From Rheum nobile (Eukaryota; Streptophyta; Magnoliopsida; Caryophyllales; Polygonaceae), in assembly GCA_027886185.1 (NCBI GenBank), contig WOAB01000595.1, forward strand, positions 2,418,001 through 2,482,000: a stretch of 64,000 nt of DNA, in the 5' to 3' direction. Shown here piece by piece: positions 1 to 10,807 of the stretch. Each line of letters starts with the position of its first letter. Within the stretch, counting starts at the first letter, position 1. The position numbers and the translations under genes are program-made. Below the pieces are notes generated by a model. That model made no database searches. It saw only the letters and a program-made list of their open reading frames with translations, and had not been told where the DNA came from.

Positions 1-430
1 TGATTTTGAAAGATTCTGATTTTTTTTCCAGCAAAAATCGATCAAAACTTAGTACTTTTAGACCATAGGTTTCATGCTACAAATCTAATGCACCGTCCCC
101 ACAACTTGAATCTTGATATAGCATGAGATTTCAATGAAAAATATAGCAATTCAAGTAGGCTTAAGTGCAGCAAAGTGGCATCAATGTTGACAGAAATCGG
201 CTGGATTAAAGAGTTGAAATCAAGAGTCTTTTCTTAACTCCAAGTGGTAATAACAATTTCAGTTTCGAGAAACATAAGGTTGTCTTAAACCATGAGCAAT
301 TACAAGCACGAAATTCAGAGATTCAAGAACAAAACTTCAGCAATTTTCACAAGAACAAGAAGGCACGAAAAATTCAGAAGCTTGCAACTAGTACTTAGAT
401 CGAATCTAATCCAAAGTGTCGAGCGATTTA
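1..430 (-). other. Family A leader, partial
   Basis: This is untranslated leader between the primer site of an A element and its gag, read on the minus strand and cut by the window edge. It matches the leaders at 49801-50660, 53069-53945, 59168-59930 and 60788-61660. The element it belongs to uses LTR_a as its 5' LTR and extends out of the window. No ORF in it is preserved across the copies. Confidence 0.8.
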
Positions 431-452
431 CCTTGATAGCTCTGATAGCACA
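431..452 (-). other. Family A primer-binding site
   Basis: Immediately after the LTR end, the minus strand reads TGTGCTATCAGAGC. This resembles the TGGTATCAGAGC complement of initiator tRNA-Met used by many plant LTR retrotransposons, with one mismatch in the core. The same site recurs beside LTR_d, LTR_e, LTR_f and LTR_g with small changes. Confidence 0.7.
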
Positions 453-1349
453 TGATATGGACTAGGATCCCCTCGATCTCGGTGCAAGGTAAATACCAAG
501 GTGGGTTCCAAGCAAGGTTGAACTTGTTCGGCCGCAGACAATATTGTTCCAGAATTCTGTTCCGTTTTCAACTGGGTCGTTCTATTTGTTCCGGACTCCA
601 AATTGGACGATTCCAACTCCAGAAGTTAGATATTGAAGTCCATTTTATAGCTTACAAATTTGAGCATGAACCGATCTAGGAGTCGAACGATATGACGAAT
701 ATACTGAGGGGTCGCAGAGGGATTCGGGAAGGAGTTCTGCGAGATGGGTTGTTTGGTGGAAGAATGTGAAAGGGAGATGGAAGGTGAAATGGAGATGGAC
801 GGTGATGGGTTGGTGACGTTCCTAGGTTGAAGTTGAAGGGATAAGTGACTCCTTGGAAAGGATGCAACACACCACTCTTTGGAGACAAGTTTGAACACAA
901 TCAAGAGATGTAACGCATTCGAGAAGGTGATCAAAATGAGATCGATATCACACACGATCAAGGGAGTTTTATGGAGTAGAACAAAGCTCTTGGCTGCTAT
1001 TTTGATTGGGTTTTAAAAACGTCCCTCCAAAAGGGAAGAGAGGAGCCTTTAAATAGGCTACAAAATTAGAGTGCAAAACACTCTTCTAACCTCTCAACTC
1101 CCACACATTTAAGAGAAAGACTCTCCACTTGTCTATCATTCATTACATCACTTAACTTAAATAAAACAAGTGCAATTATCAGCTGGAACTTATTAAATGG
1201 CCGGAAATCCTTGGACACTTTCAAGACGAGGCAAGAGCGGGGTGACGAGCCACGATCGATGTCATCGGGCCAAGTTTGAAAAGACTCGGCGTTCTTCACT
1301 TGGATGGCCTTCTTGATCTTCATGATTGACCCTTGGCAGGGTTACATCA
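453..1349 (-). repeat. Family A LTR_a, complete
   Basis: This is a complete 897 bp LTR on the minus strand. It starts TGATGT (GACCCTGCC-like, here with one change) at 1349 and ends in CA at 453, next to the primer site. It matches LTR_d and LTR_g end to end. A TATTTAAA box lies at 1048-1055. The LTR contains an 85-codon minus-strand ORF (1066-1323) also present in the other copies, but it has no recognisable domain. The LTR is shared: leader lies on one side and the 3' part of a gag interior on the other. Confidence 0.88.
1048..1055 (-). promoter_or_regulatory. Probable TATA box of LTR_a
   Basis: The minus-strand sequence CTATTTAAAGG lies mid-LTR and is conserved in LTR_c, LTR_d (51258-51265) and LTR_g. 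The B, C and F LTRs carry an alike box. It probably marks the U3/R transition. No transcript data are available. Confidence 0.5.
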
Positions 1350-2593
1350 TCCTCCACTCCTTAAAAATGATTTGTCCTCGAATCCGAGTGCACTTTAAGA
1401 AAAAGCTTTAGAGCACACAAAACTACACAAAGTACAACAAGAAAGTGAGGGACCAAGACGTCTTTAGGGAAAGCAGGGTACATGTAAGCAAACATGATTA
1501 GTTTCAATGAGTATCCATGGATGAGTTTCCATGCACAAGTATTGCCCAACTTCAGCCTGAAGATATGCTTAAGTATAGCACATGAGATGCACATGGCATA
1601 GTTAGCAACAAATACAACGCATAGGGAATTTTTTTCTCATTCAACAAGAATTTCGAATGAGAGCAATGATGCACACATGAATGCCTAGTTCTACATGCAA
1701 AAACTGAATGCAACAACTTCAATGTCCTATATACATGTTTATGACGAACTAAATGCATCCAACAAGTCATGAGTTGAGCAATAGAACTATGATGTATGAA
1801 AGAATTTCTAGTTCTACCAACAAAAATAGATTCATGAAATTGACATTCTATAACCCTTGAAAAATACTCAGTTTGACGCAAGGGAAACAAAATAGATAAA
1901 GTAGGGCCAAGAGATACTCCCCTAGAGTTAGTCTTGAATGGAACATCCTTCTCTTCTTGGCCACAAACAAAATTTTCAGGAGGCTTCTCATCCTTAGTCT
2001 CGACCTCTTCTTGTAGTAGGAAAGGCAAACTTGAAGGAACCATATGCGTCTGGTCCGTCCATGGAGTAGCTAGTGAAGTTAAAGAGCTTTGCTTGATGGT
2101 AGGCCGAAAATTGCTTCTTGGAGGAGTTGGAGATGGTTCTAAGGTTTCTTCCTCTTTTTCTTTTGGCCTTAGCTCCTCTTCAATGATCATAGGAGGCTGA
2201 AACAATTCTTCCTTGAGCTCTTCATCACATTTGGATGGCTCAGCCATTGGGAGAGGCTCTTTGATTGGCTTCGGTTCATCCAACCTTGGTGGAAGTTCTT
2301 CACATGTCGCTTGGAATCTTGGTGGGCACTCACATGAAGCAGCCATGATGACATGTCACTCGAAGAATGGTATCTCATCATCCTTCCCCTTGTATATGTA
2401 GTAGCGATTAGGGCAAATGTCAGCCAAATGGCCTCGCCCTTCACACATAACACACACAATATCACGTGTTATAATTTGGGGCTGCGGGGTCACTATTTCT
2501 CTGCCCTTGGACGTGCTAAAACATGATTTTGGTGAATCATAGACTTCCTTGGTTTGTACGGAATGGTTAGAAGAAGAATGATAATAAGGTTGC
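1350..2593 (-). pseudogene. Family A gag fragment (interior a)
   Basis: This is the 3' two thirds of the A gag-like gene. A CCHC zinc knuckle (CVMCEGRGHLADIC) lies near 2420-2465. A Pro/Glu/Lys-rich tail follows in an ORF from 2346 to 1552. An in-frame TGA at 2356-2358 separates the two; other copies read Arg (CGA) there, so this looks like C-to-T decay. The gene stops abruptly at 2593, where Athila-like sequence B begins on the opposite strand. Just before the LTR, the residues SDSRTNHF resemble the end of a gypsy pol gene, but no reverse transcriptase or integrase is present in this family. Confidence 0.75.
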
Positions 2594-3870
2594 TCCCGAG
2601 ATACCATGGACGAAGTGGTGAGGACCCCATCCTACACTTGGGTAAATTCCACAACGTCATTATGAGCATTAAACCAGCTAACGTCACTGAAGATCGGATT
2701 AAAATAAGAGACTTCGGGTTCACTCTTAAGGAAGATGCGAGGACTGGTACTATCATCTGCCTGGCGGAAGCATAGATTCATGGGCTAGGCTACATAAGGC
2801 ATTCCTCGCACAATATTTCCCAACCAAGATGGCGAATGCCTTGAAAAGGGCGATTGCCAGTATTGAACAAGGAGAGGAGGAGACCCTTTATGACTATTGG
2901 GAGTGGTTCAAACGACTTTGTTCTAGTTGCCCGTTCCATGGTTTTGACAAGAAAGCTCTAGTACTCTATGTTTACAATGGGCTGTTGGATGATGAAAGAA
3001 GAATCATAGATGCTACTTGTGGTGGTAGTATCTTGAATATGACCCCTGATGCAGCCATGATTAAACTCCATGATATGGCTGAGAGCACAAGAGACTTTGA
3101 TGAAGCCCCAACGACCAGAGGAGTTAATAATGTTGTCAACTCCAATGATGCACATCTAATGCAAGAAATTGCTTCATTGAGGGAGGTTATTGTGAAGATG
3201 AGTACAAAAGAAGCACCCCAACAGCACAATGCTTGTGGAATTTGCGTTGACCCATTTCACAACACCAACTCTTGTCCCCAACTTCAGGATTCCACTATTG
3301 CTGAAGTATACGCTGTTGGAGGTTACGGGCCTATTAGACCTTGACCTGATCAACAGCAGCTACAACCACCACCACAACTTCACTTTGATGAGCCACCAGC
3401 TGCTCCCCAAGCTAGTAGCTCCCCTTCAGCTGAAGACTTGATCAAGGCCTTAACAATGCACTTCACAACTCATGTACAAACAACTGCGGCCATCATCAAG
3501 AGCATGAAGGAGACAGTGGTTCATTTATCAGATGTGGTCACTAGGTTGGACAAAAGAGCCGCAGAAGAAAGTGTGAATGCGGTGACCCTCCGCAGTGGCA
3601 AGGAATTGCAAGTCGCTCCTACTGCTGGAAAGGATGACAGGGCAGAAATTGACGATGGGCAAGTTCCACCGCCCCGCGGCAACACTCACCGCGACCCGAC
3701 GGCATCTCCCAGTTGTCCTGAGTCAATACCACCGCCCCGTAGCCAAGAGCACCGCCCCGCGGTGCGAGCCCAAATCTTAATCATGATGAAGAAGAGGACT
3801 CCTATGTTCGTCCAAATTTTCCTCCTCTTGGTTCTGAAAAGCCCCCTGCCCCCTTTCCGGAGGCACTAAA
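2594..3870 (+). pseudogene. B gag, 5'-truncated and frameshifted
   Basis: Athila-type capsid/nucleocapsid gene. Recognisable stretches include EDPILHLGKFHNV, FKRLCSSCPFHGF and the cysteine-rich CGICVDPFHNTNSC, followed by VNAVTLRSGKEL. One base appears lost near 2744, shifting the frame. An in-frame TGA at 3342-3344 probably replaced CGA. A GC-rich dyad block (3666-3770) is read in frame as PPPRGNTHRDP and similar. The frame changes again in or just after this block, before protease. The start codon and N-terminus are missing. Confidence 0.85.
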
Positions 3871-6800
3871 GGAAATGAGTGTAATCAACGACAAGGATCT
3901 TTTCGACACCTTCAGTAAGTGTGAGGTTAACATCCCCCTCCTCAAGCTTGTAAAGAGTGTACCTAGGTACGCTAAGTTTTTAAAGGAGCTATGCACCATC
4001 AAGAGAAATCATAAGCTGAAGGGAAAGGAACAAGTTAAGGTCAGCGAACGCGTATCCGCTGTATTCCAAAGGCGTATGCCAAAGAAATGCGGCGATCCAG
4101 GTATGTGGAGCATTCCTTGTATTATTGGTGACACTAAATTTGAAAGAGCTATGCTTGATCTTGGTGCCTCCATTAATGTTTTTCCCTATTCCCTCTATGA
4201 ATCTCTTGGACTTGGACCTCTACAGGAAACAGGAATTGTAATTCAATTAGCTGATAGGTCTAGTGTCTACCCTAGAGGAGTAGTAGAGGATGTTCTTGTT
4301 ATGGTTGATAAATTGATATTCCCTGCATATTTTTATGTCTTAGATATGGAAACAGATACAAGGGCAACTCCTATACTGTTAGGTAGACCATTTTTGAAAA
4401 CTGCTAAGACTAAACTTGATTTGTAAAGTGGGACACTTTCTATGGAATTTGATGGGGAGAAGGTGAAATATAACATATATGAAGCTATGAAATACCCCAA
4501 TGAAGACCACTCCTTATGCTCCATTGATGTGATTGACTCTATTGCACAGGATGTATTTGATATATCTGGTCCTGATGAGTTGATGTCCATTGTTGAGAAT
4601 AATTTGGATTTGTCTCATGAGGAATACTCTTTACCATCTAACATGTAGGAAATCATAGCTCAGATGGATGCGTATGGTAAGTTTCCTATAGATCCTTTGG
4701 GCGTTGGCCCCAATTTACTAAATCCAAGCGAGAAGCTTGTTCCCTCTGTTGTACAAGCCCCCGAGATTGAATTGAAGCCGTTGCCAGATCACCTCAAGTA
4801 CGCCTTTCTTGGAGCCAACGACACTCTGCCAGTCATTGTGTCTAGTAAGCTTTCTGAAGACCAAGAATTAAAGCTGTTAGGCGTGCTCAGGGAGTACAAG
4901 ACTGCAATTGGATGGACCATTGCAGACATAAAAGGGATAAGTCCGTCGACTTATATGCATAGAATTTTACTTGAAGATAGAGCCAAGCCATCCAGGCAGC
5001 CACAGAGAAGACTCAATCCTCCAATGATGGAAGTGGTCAAGAAGGAGGTGCTGAAACTCCTCAAAGCTGATATGATTTTCCCTATTTCCGTTAGCCAATG
5101 GGTAAGTCCGACCTAGGTTGTCCCTAAGAAAGGAGGCATCACTATAGTGGAAAATCAACATGGGGATTTGGTTCCTACAAGGACCACTACAGGATGGAGG
5201 GTATGCATTGACTACCGTAAGCTGAATGCGGTAACTCGAAAAGACCATTTTCCCCTACCTTTTATTGATCAAATGCTAGAACGCCTTGCTGGACGGCCCT
5301 ATTACTGTTTTCTAGATGGGTATTTAGGATACTTTCAGGTGGCTATAGCACCAGAGGACCAAGAGAAAACCACATTTACATGCCCCTTTGGCACTTTTGC
5401 ATACCGCAGAATGCCATTCAGATTGTGTAACGCACCCGGTACATTTCAACGATGTATGGTTAGTATCTTCTCTGAATACGTTGAGAAATTTATTGAGGTA
5501 TTTATGGATGACTTCACAGTGCATGGGACTAGCTTTGATTCATGTTTGAACCATTTGGCACTTGTACTTAAAAGATGTGTTGAAACCAATTTGGTTTTGA
5601 ATTTTGAAAAGTGTCATTTTATGGTAGAACAAGGTATAGTGCTCGGTCATATTGTCTCTGCTAGGGGTATTGAGGTCGATAAGGCGAAGATTGATGTGAT
5701 TCAGTCTTTGCCTTATCCTACTAATGTGCGTGAAGTGCGTTCCTTTTTAGGTCATGCAGGTTTTTACCGAAGATTTATCAAGGACTTTTCTAAGATCTCT
5801 TCACCCCTATGCGAGCTATTGAAGAAAGAGGTGACCTATGAGTTCAACGACGAGTGCAAGAAGGCGTTTGATTGCTTAAGAGAACGCCTGACAAGTGCAC
5901 CTATCATTCAGGCACCTGACTGGTCTCGCCCATTTGAGATCATGTGTGACGCCAGCGACTATGCGGTTGGAGCGGTTCTAGGCCAGAAAGTGGGACGTGC
6001 CTCCCATGTGATTCATTATGCCTCCATGACTCTGAATGGAGCTTAGAGGAACTACTCCACCACTGAGAAGGAAATGCTGGTAGTTGTCTTTGCCCTGGAA
6101 AAATCCAGGCAATATCTTTTGGGAGTGAAGGTGATCATTTACACAGATCATGCTGCCCTTCGTTACCTAATGACGAAGAAGGAAGCAAAGCCAAGATTAA
6201 TCCGATGGGTTCTCCTGCTCGCTGAGTTTGATGTTGAGATACGAGATAAAAAGGGAGTACACAACCTAGTAGCTGATCATCTGAGTAGGCTCGTACATGA
6301 GGAAGATAAGCCCGGAGCACATAGCCCCATTCACGGAACTTTTCCAGATGACACACTATTTATGATCGAAGAAATTTCGGGTAGCGCCCACCGCCCCACG
6401 GTCTCCACTACCGCGACCCGGCGATCTGTAGCCAGTGTAGAACTGGAGACTCCACCGCCCCGCGGCAATATCCACCGCGACCCGGCGGCAGGTTCAACAG
6501 AGAACCAGGAAAGCTCACCGCGGCCCGCGTCAATAGCACCGCCCCGCGGCAACATCTTCGGACTCACACTTTGCTCTGAACCCCCTCCTCACATAACCGA
6601 GACCGCCTTCGGACTCCGCTCTTTCAGACCATGGTACGCAGATATCGTGAACTATTTGATTCGAGAGGAACTACCCCCGGATTACACTAGAGCTCAAAAG
6701 GCGAAGGTACGAAGAGAAGCCCGTCACTATGTTTGGGATGATCCTTACCTATGGAAACATTGTGTCGATCAGGTAGTGCGCCGATGTCTTCCGGACAATG

Positions 6801-7927
6801 AGGTACAATCTGTCCTTAACTTTTGTCATTCTCATGCATGTGGGGGTCATTTTGGAGCAAATAAGACTGCTAGGAAAGTATTGGATGTAGGATTTTATTG
6901 GCCACACATCTTTGGGGATGCTTACGCCTTTTGTAAATCCTGTGACCGATGCCAAAGGGTTGGAAACATCTCCAGGAGGAATGAGATGTCGCAATCATCA
7001 CTAATCTTTTGCGAGGTCTTTGATGTTTGGGGCATTGACTTTATGGGACCCTTTCCTAGCTCTCAAGGGAATTTCTATATATTGCTTGCGGTGGACTACG
7101 TTTCCAAGTGGGTGGAAGCGAAAGCCACCAGGACTGATGATTCTAAAGTTGTGGCAGGTTTTCTTAAGGAAAACATTTTCTCAAGATTTGGGATACCCAA
7201 AGCTTTAATTAGTGATCGGGGAACCCATTTCTGCAACAAGACGGTGACTGCCCTGCTGAAGAAGTATCATGTCACCCAAAGAGTCTCCACGGCCTATCAT
7301 CCTCAAACTAATGGGCAGGCCAAAAATTCCAATAGAGTGATTAAATCTATCCTGGAGAAAACGGTTGCAGCTAATCGGAAGGATTGGAGTTCCATACTTA
7401 ATGATGCACTATGGGCATACCGCACAACTTTAAAAACTCCAATAGGAATGTCTCCTTTCCGGTTAGTATTCGGAAAAGCATGCCACCTCCCTGTAGAGCT
7501 CGAACATAAAGCGTGGTGGGCAATAAAGAAATGCAACATGCAACTGGATGGAGTGGGAGATTTCCGGAAGCTGCAGCTGCAAGAACTAGAGGAATTGCGC
7601 CTTGAGTCTTATGAGAACTCTGTTAGCTATAAGGCGAAGACCAAGCAGTGGCATGACAAGCACATCTTGAGAAGAGATTTCAAGCCAGGGGATAAGGTCC
7701 TCCTATTTCAATCTAGGCTTAAGCTTTTTGCTGGGAAGCTGAAATCCAAGTGGACGGGTCCTTATGAAATTGCTGAAGTACACCCCCATGGCGCCATTGG
7801 ATTGATTAACCCCACGACAAACAACATTTTCAAAGTGAATGGCCAGAGATTGAAGCCTTACCATGAAGGCTTCAACCCGAACCGAGTTGATGAAGTGAGT
7901 TTTGAAGTCCCTGAAGCTGAAAACTGA
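3871..7927 (+). pseudogene. B pol: protease, RT, RNase H, integrase
   Basis: One reading frame runs from protease to integrase, interrupted by TAA at 4424 and TAG at 4646, 5114 and 6044. All four fit CAA/CAG codons hit by C-to-T. The protease motif is LDLGASIN (Asp codon 4157). The RT core includes VCIDYRKLNAV and FMDD (5501-5512), with catalytic Asp pair intact. RNase H has CDASDYAVGAVL, then TDHAALRYL. Integrase has the HHCC finger (near 6829-6955) and GIDFMGP and SDRGTHF, but the DDE glutamate is lysine (AAA at 7322-7324, NGQAKNSN). A GC-dyad segment of about 170 bp (6386-6555) sits in frame between RNase H and integrase. The gene ends at TGA 7925. Confidence 0.92.
6386..6555 (+). repeat. 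In-frame GC-dyad cluster in B pol linker
   Basis: About seven copies of ACCGCCCCGCGG-like or ACCGCGACCCGGCGG-like motifs are separated by ordinary sequence. They are translated as PPPRGNIHRDPAAG and similar. The cluster lies in the linker between RNase H and integrase, where inserted residues would be tolerated. Flanking coding sequence is far less GC-rich. Confidence 0.75.
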
Positions 7928-8925
7928 TAGGCCACAGCCTACGTCAAGCCAACGACGTTAACTAAGGCGCTGATCGGGAGGCAACCCAAGGTATTTTTCT
8001 TTTTATCTTCTTTTGATTTTCTTTCCTTATACTTTTTTTTCGTAGTTCTTTTGCTGTGTTTCGTCCGCCTGCTACTAACGTGTCAGGTACGAAAGTAAAT
8101 GGAGGCGAGTTTAACTCTCTAGGAAACCCATGACCGCCCCGCGGCACACTACACCGCCCCGCGGTGAACCTCACCGCCCCGCGGTGAACCTCACCGCCCC
8201 GCGGTGAGGCCTGGGTATTTTCACTCAACTCTGATTTTTTTATATAAAAAAAACGGTTTTGTTTTCAAAAACATTTTCCAAGTTGGATACGAAGGATTTG
8301 ACGGTGTTCTTTGGATCGTCCCGCGGTCCGGTACCTGGTATTTACCCCCATTACCCTTTAAACACTCCCGCCATGCCCTAACCTCCTTACCCTTTTCTCT
8401 CTCTCTTTCTGCCGCACCCATCTTTCTCCTCTCAAGCCCTCACCCAAAAATCCCATACTCGATACCCCTCCCTTGCTCTAAGCGTTGTCTATGGAAGATC
8501 CTTGAACCCAATTTCAGATTCCCATACCCGAGCCACCACATTCTACTTGTCTGACCGCCTCGTGGTGTCTATTAGTTGAAGGGAGGTGTTGTGAAGTTTT
8601 GGAGGTGTGATTGGAGGAAGTTGGGCTTTGTCTAGGCTCGTCGGAGGTCGAGATAGGGTTGATCATACAGTCGCCGCCTCGCGTTGGAGTTTCACCGCCT
8701 CGCACGAGTCGGGAATTTTGATTTGGAGAAGAAGGTTGAACAGTCACCGCCCCGCGGCAGTCATTACCGCGACCTGGCGGCAGACTTCAGTGGAGTAACT
8801 GGTCTTCATCGCCGCCCCACGGTGGAGCATACCGCCCCGCGGTGAACCCTGGGTGAACCCCCGTCTTTGGTTTATAAGTCCTCTTTGCCTAGCTCTTTGA
8901 TTCCGAGTGTTCCAATACTTTCATT
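7928..8925 (+). repeat. B spacer after pol with GC-dyad clusters
   Basis: Non-coding region between pol and the ATHILA-type ORF. It opens with the Athila-typical GGGAGGCAACCCA-like sequence (about 7976-7989). A near-tandem cluster of CACCGCCCCGCGGTG (four units, about 8130-8215) follows. Further single or paired copies lie near 8318, 8550 and 8668-8850. Each unit is an inverted repeat (CACCGC, 3 nt, GCGGTG). No conserved ORF was seen. Confidence 0.75.
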
Positions 8926-10149
8926 ATGCCGAGAGCTAGGAAGGTTGGCATGACTATGGAGGAGAACAAAGCTTATGATGTGGTTGTAGAGAGGACTGTG
9001 CTCCCACCTCGATTCTTTGATAAGGGTACCTTGGCCGAATTGGGTATGTTAGAAATGGTCCAGCTGTGTTTGGATAAGTTAGGATTGGGTGGCTTCCTGG
9101 ACAAGTGTGCCCCTACGTTCCCTGAACTTTGTTACCAATTTATCGCCACCATGTCAAGATACCATGAGAGACGCACTATTAATGGTGAAGAGCGCAAGGT
9201 ACTTGCGGGTATAAAATTCAAGTATGAGGGACGGGCTTACGAGATGCCAGTTGAGGAAGTCAGGGATGTTCTGGGAGTGTCTAGACCACCTACTGCTGGG
9301 TGGAAGAAGGGACCCGATGAGGCGGACACTAAAGAATTCTGGATTACCGCTACGGGAATGTCTGCTTATCAGAAAGGGAAGGAAACCAGTAACAAGCTCG
9401 TGCACCCCTGTCTACGCTTAATTCATTCTGTGTTGGTGCGGTCATTTTGTGGGAGTGCGGAGGATAGGAAGATTTCCTTGAAGCGTCTTGGTTTGTTCTC
9501 TCCGATGCTAGACCCTTTGGATGAGGAGACTCCTTGTTGGATTTTGGTATGGGCGCGCGAACTCCAGAGGATTCGCGAGGGTGAAGCGCGAGATATTGTT
9601 CATGGTGGTCTGATCACTTTGGTTGCGGCCGCCAGAGTGCAGACTGACACTATTCCTCAACCGATCATGCCTGTTCGCTACGACATCCCATGTCTGCGAC
9701 GGTGTGGTATGTTGAACAACTCACCGGAGAAATTCCTTTGGTGTTCTTATGGAGGCCACGTGCTGCGGCTTCCTCGCCCCTTTACCTACCCGCGGGATTT
9801 CACACAGTGGTTCATTCCATCTGACGTTGAGGTCGTTCCTTTCGATTCTGAGGATAGTCTCCAGGTTGCTACCTCCATGTATATTGATCCCCCTGCGTAT
9901 GCTGCTGCCTCTTCTTCTGCATCAACTTCTGAGATTCCTTAGGACGAGGTGTTTGCTCGTTTTGATGCTTTCACACTGTGTCAACACGCTGCAAATGAGG
10001 GGATGCTGACTCGCCTGTAGACTTTGCAAACTGATATTGAGAGGGGTATTACGAACCGGTTGAGTTCAGCTGCGGCCTCTATGCAGGAGCACTACTTTGG
10101 GCGGTACCCACATCCGCCGGGCTATCCACCATATCCACCTTTCCAGTGA
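8926..10149 (+). pseudogene. B ATHILA-type extra ORF (env position)
   Basis: Long ORF downstream of pol where Athila elements carry their extra or env-like gene. It starts MPRARKVGM and reads to 9942, then continues in the same frame to TGA 10147-10149 across two TAGs (9940, 10018), both consistent with CAG decay. Segments such as LVHPCLRLIHSVLVRSFCG resemble the ATHILA ORF-1 family (PF03078) from memory. No signal peptide or membrane segment is visible, so an envelope role is not supported. The C-terminus is rich in Pro and Tyr. Confidence 0.75.
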
Positions 10150-10807
10150 GTTTATTTTCCTTCTCCCCTATTTCGTTCTGTCTTCGTCTCTACATTGAGG
10201 ACAATGTGTGTTTCAAGTGTGGGGGAGGAATTTAGACTTGCTGCTTATCATAGTTTTTGTACATAATTTGTTTATGCATTTCGTATTTGCATTTCAGATT
10301 CGACTATTCTTGAAAATATATATATATATATTTGAAAAAGGCAATCAAAATCCTGGGATGAGCTGAAACCCGAAAGGGCGGTTCATGTAATAAGCAGGTA
10401 GTTCGACTGGTATAGACTGGTGCAAAAGTGGACTGGAGTGATGTGAGTACATGTGAGATGTCTAGCAAAATGAAATGAGTGGCTAGGTGAAAACCCGAGA
10501 GGGCCCCTAGACAAGATGAGCGTAAAGAAAAAAGAGTGATTTTAGGATCATTCTGGAGGCTGGCGTCATAAGCAGAGGTGATATAAGGAGTTCGGGTAGG
10601 TCACTCTGGAGCGATAAGGAGCTAGACAGGAGTTAGGAATATATTTATTTCGCATCACTTGTTTTGGTTGTCTGGAGCTGATTGTTGAGTTGTTGTAGTC
10701 ACTGGTTTCATGTTTGCCTGCACTTCCTGAGGCCTTAGTTTTGATGATTGGAGTATGATTAGTTTTGATTTACTCGGGACGAGTAAAGGTCTAAGTGTGG
10801 GGGAATT
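10150..10807 (+). other. B 3' untranslated region with two polypurine tracts
   Basis: AGTGTGGGGGAGG at about 10216 and GTGTGGGGGAATT at 10795-10807 are typical Athila polypurine tracts. The second lies directly before the LTR and should prime plus-strand synthesis. Between them is non-coding sequence with a short TA run near 10317-10331. Confidence 0.75.

Noticed and set aside
1934..2200. 88-codon plus-strand ORF recurring in every A gag copy
   Set aside because: It is the complement of the conserved gag tail; recurrence follows from copying of the family.
8130..8215. Evenly spaced repeats resembling a small CRISPR array
   Set aside because: Units are GC-rich inverted repeats with near-identical 5-6 bp gaps, not unique spacers, and lie inside a plant retrotransposon.
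8926..10149. Envelope glycoprotein
   Set aside because: Only its position suggests it; no signal peptide, transmembrane segment or cleavage site can be seen.
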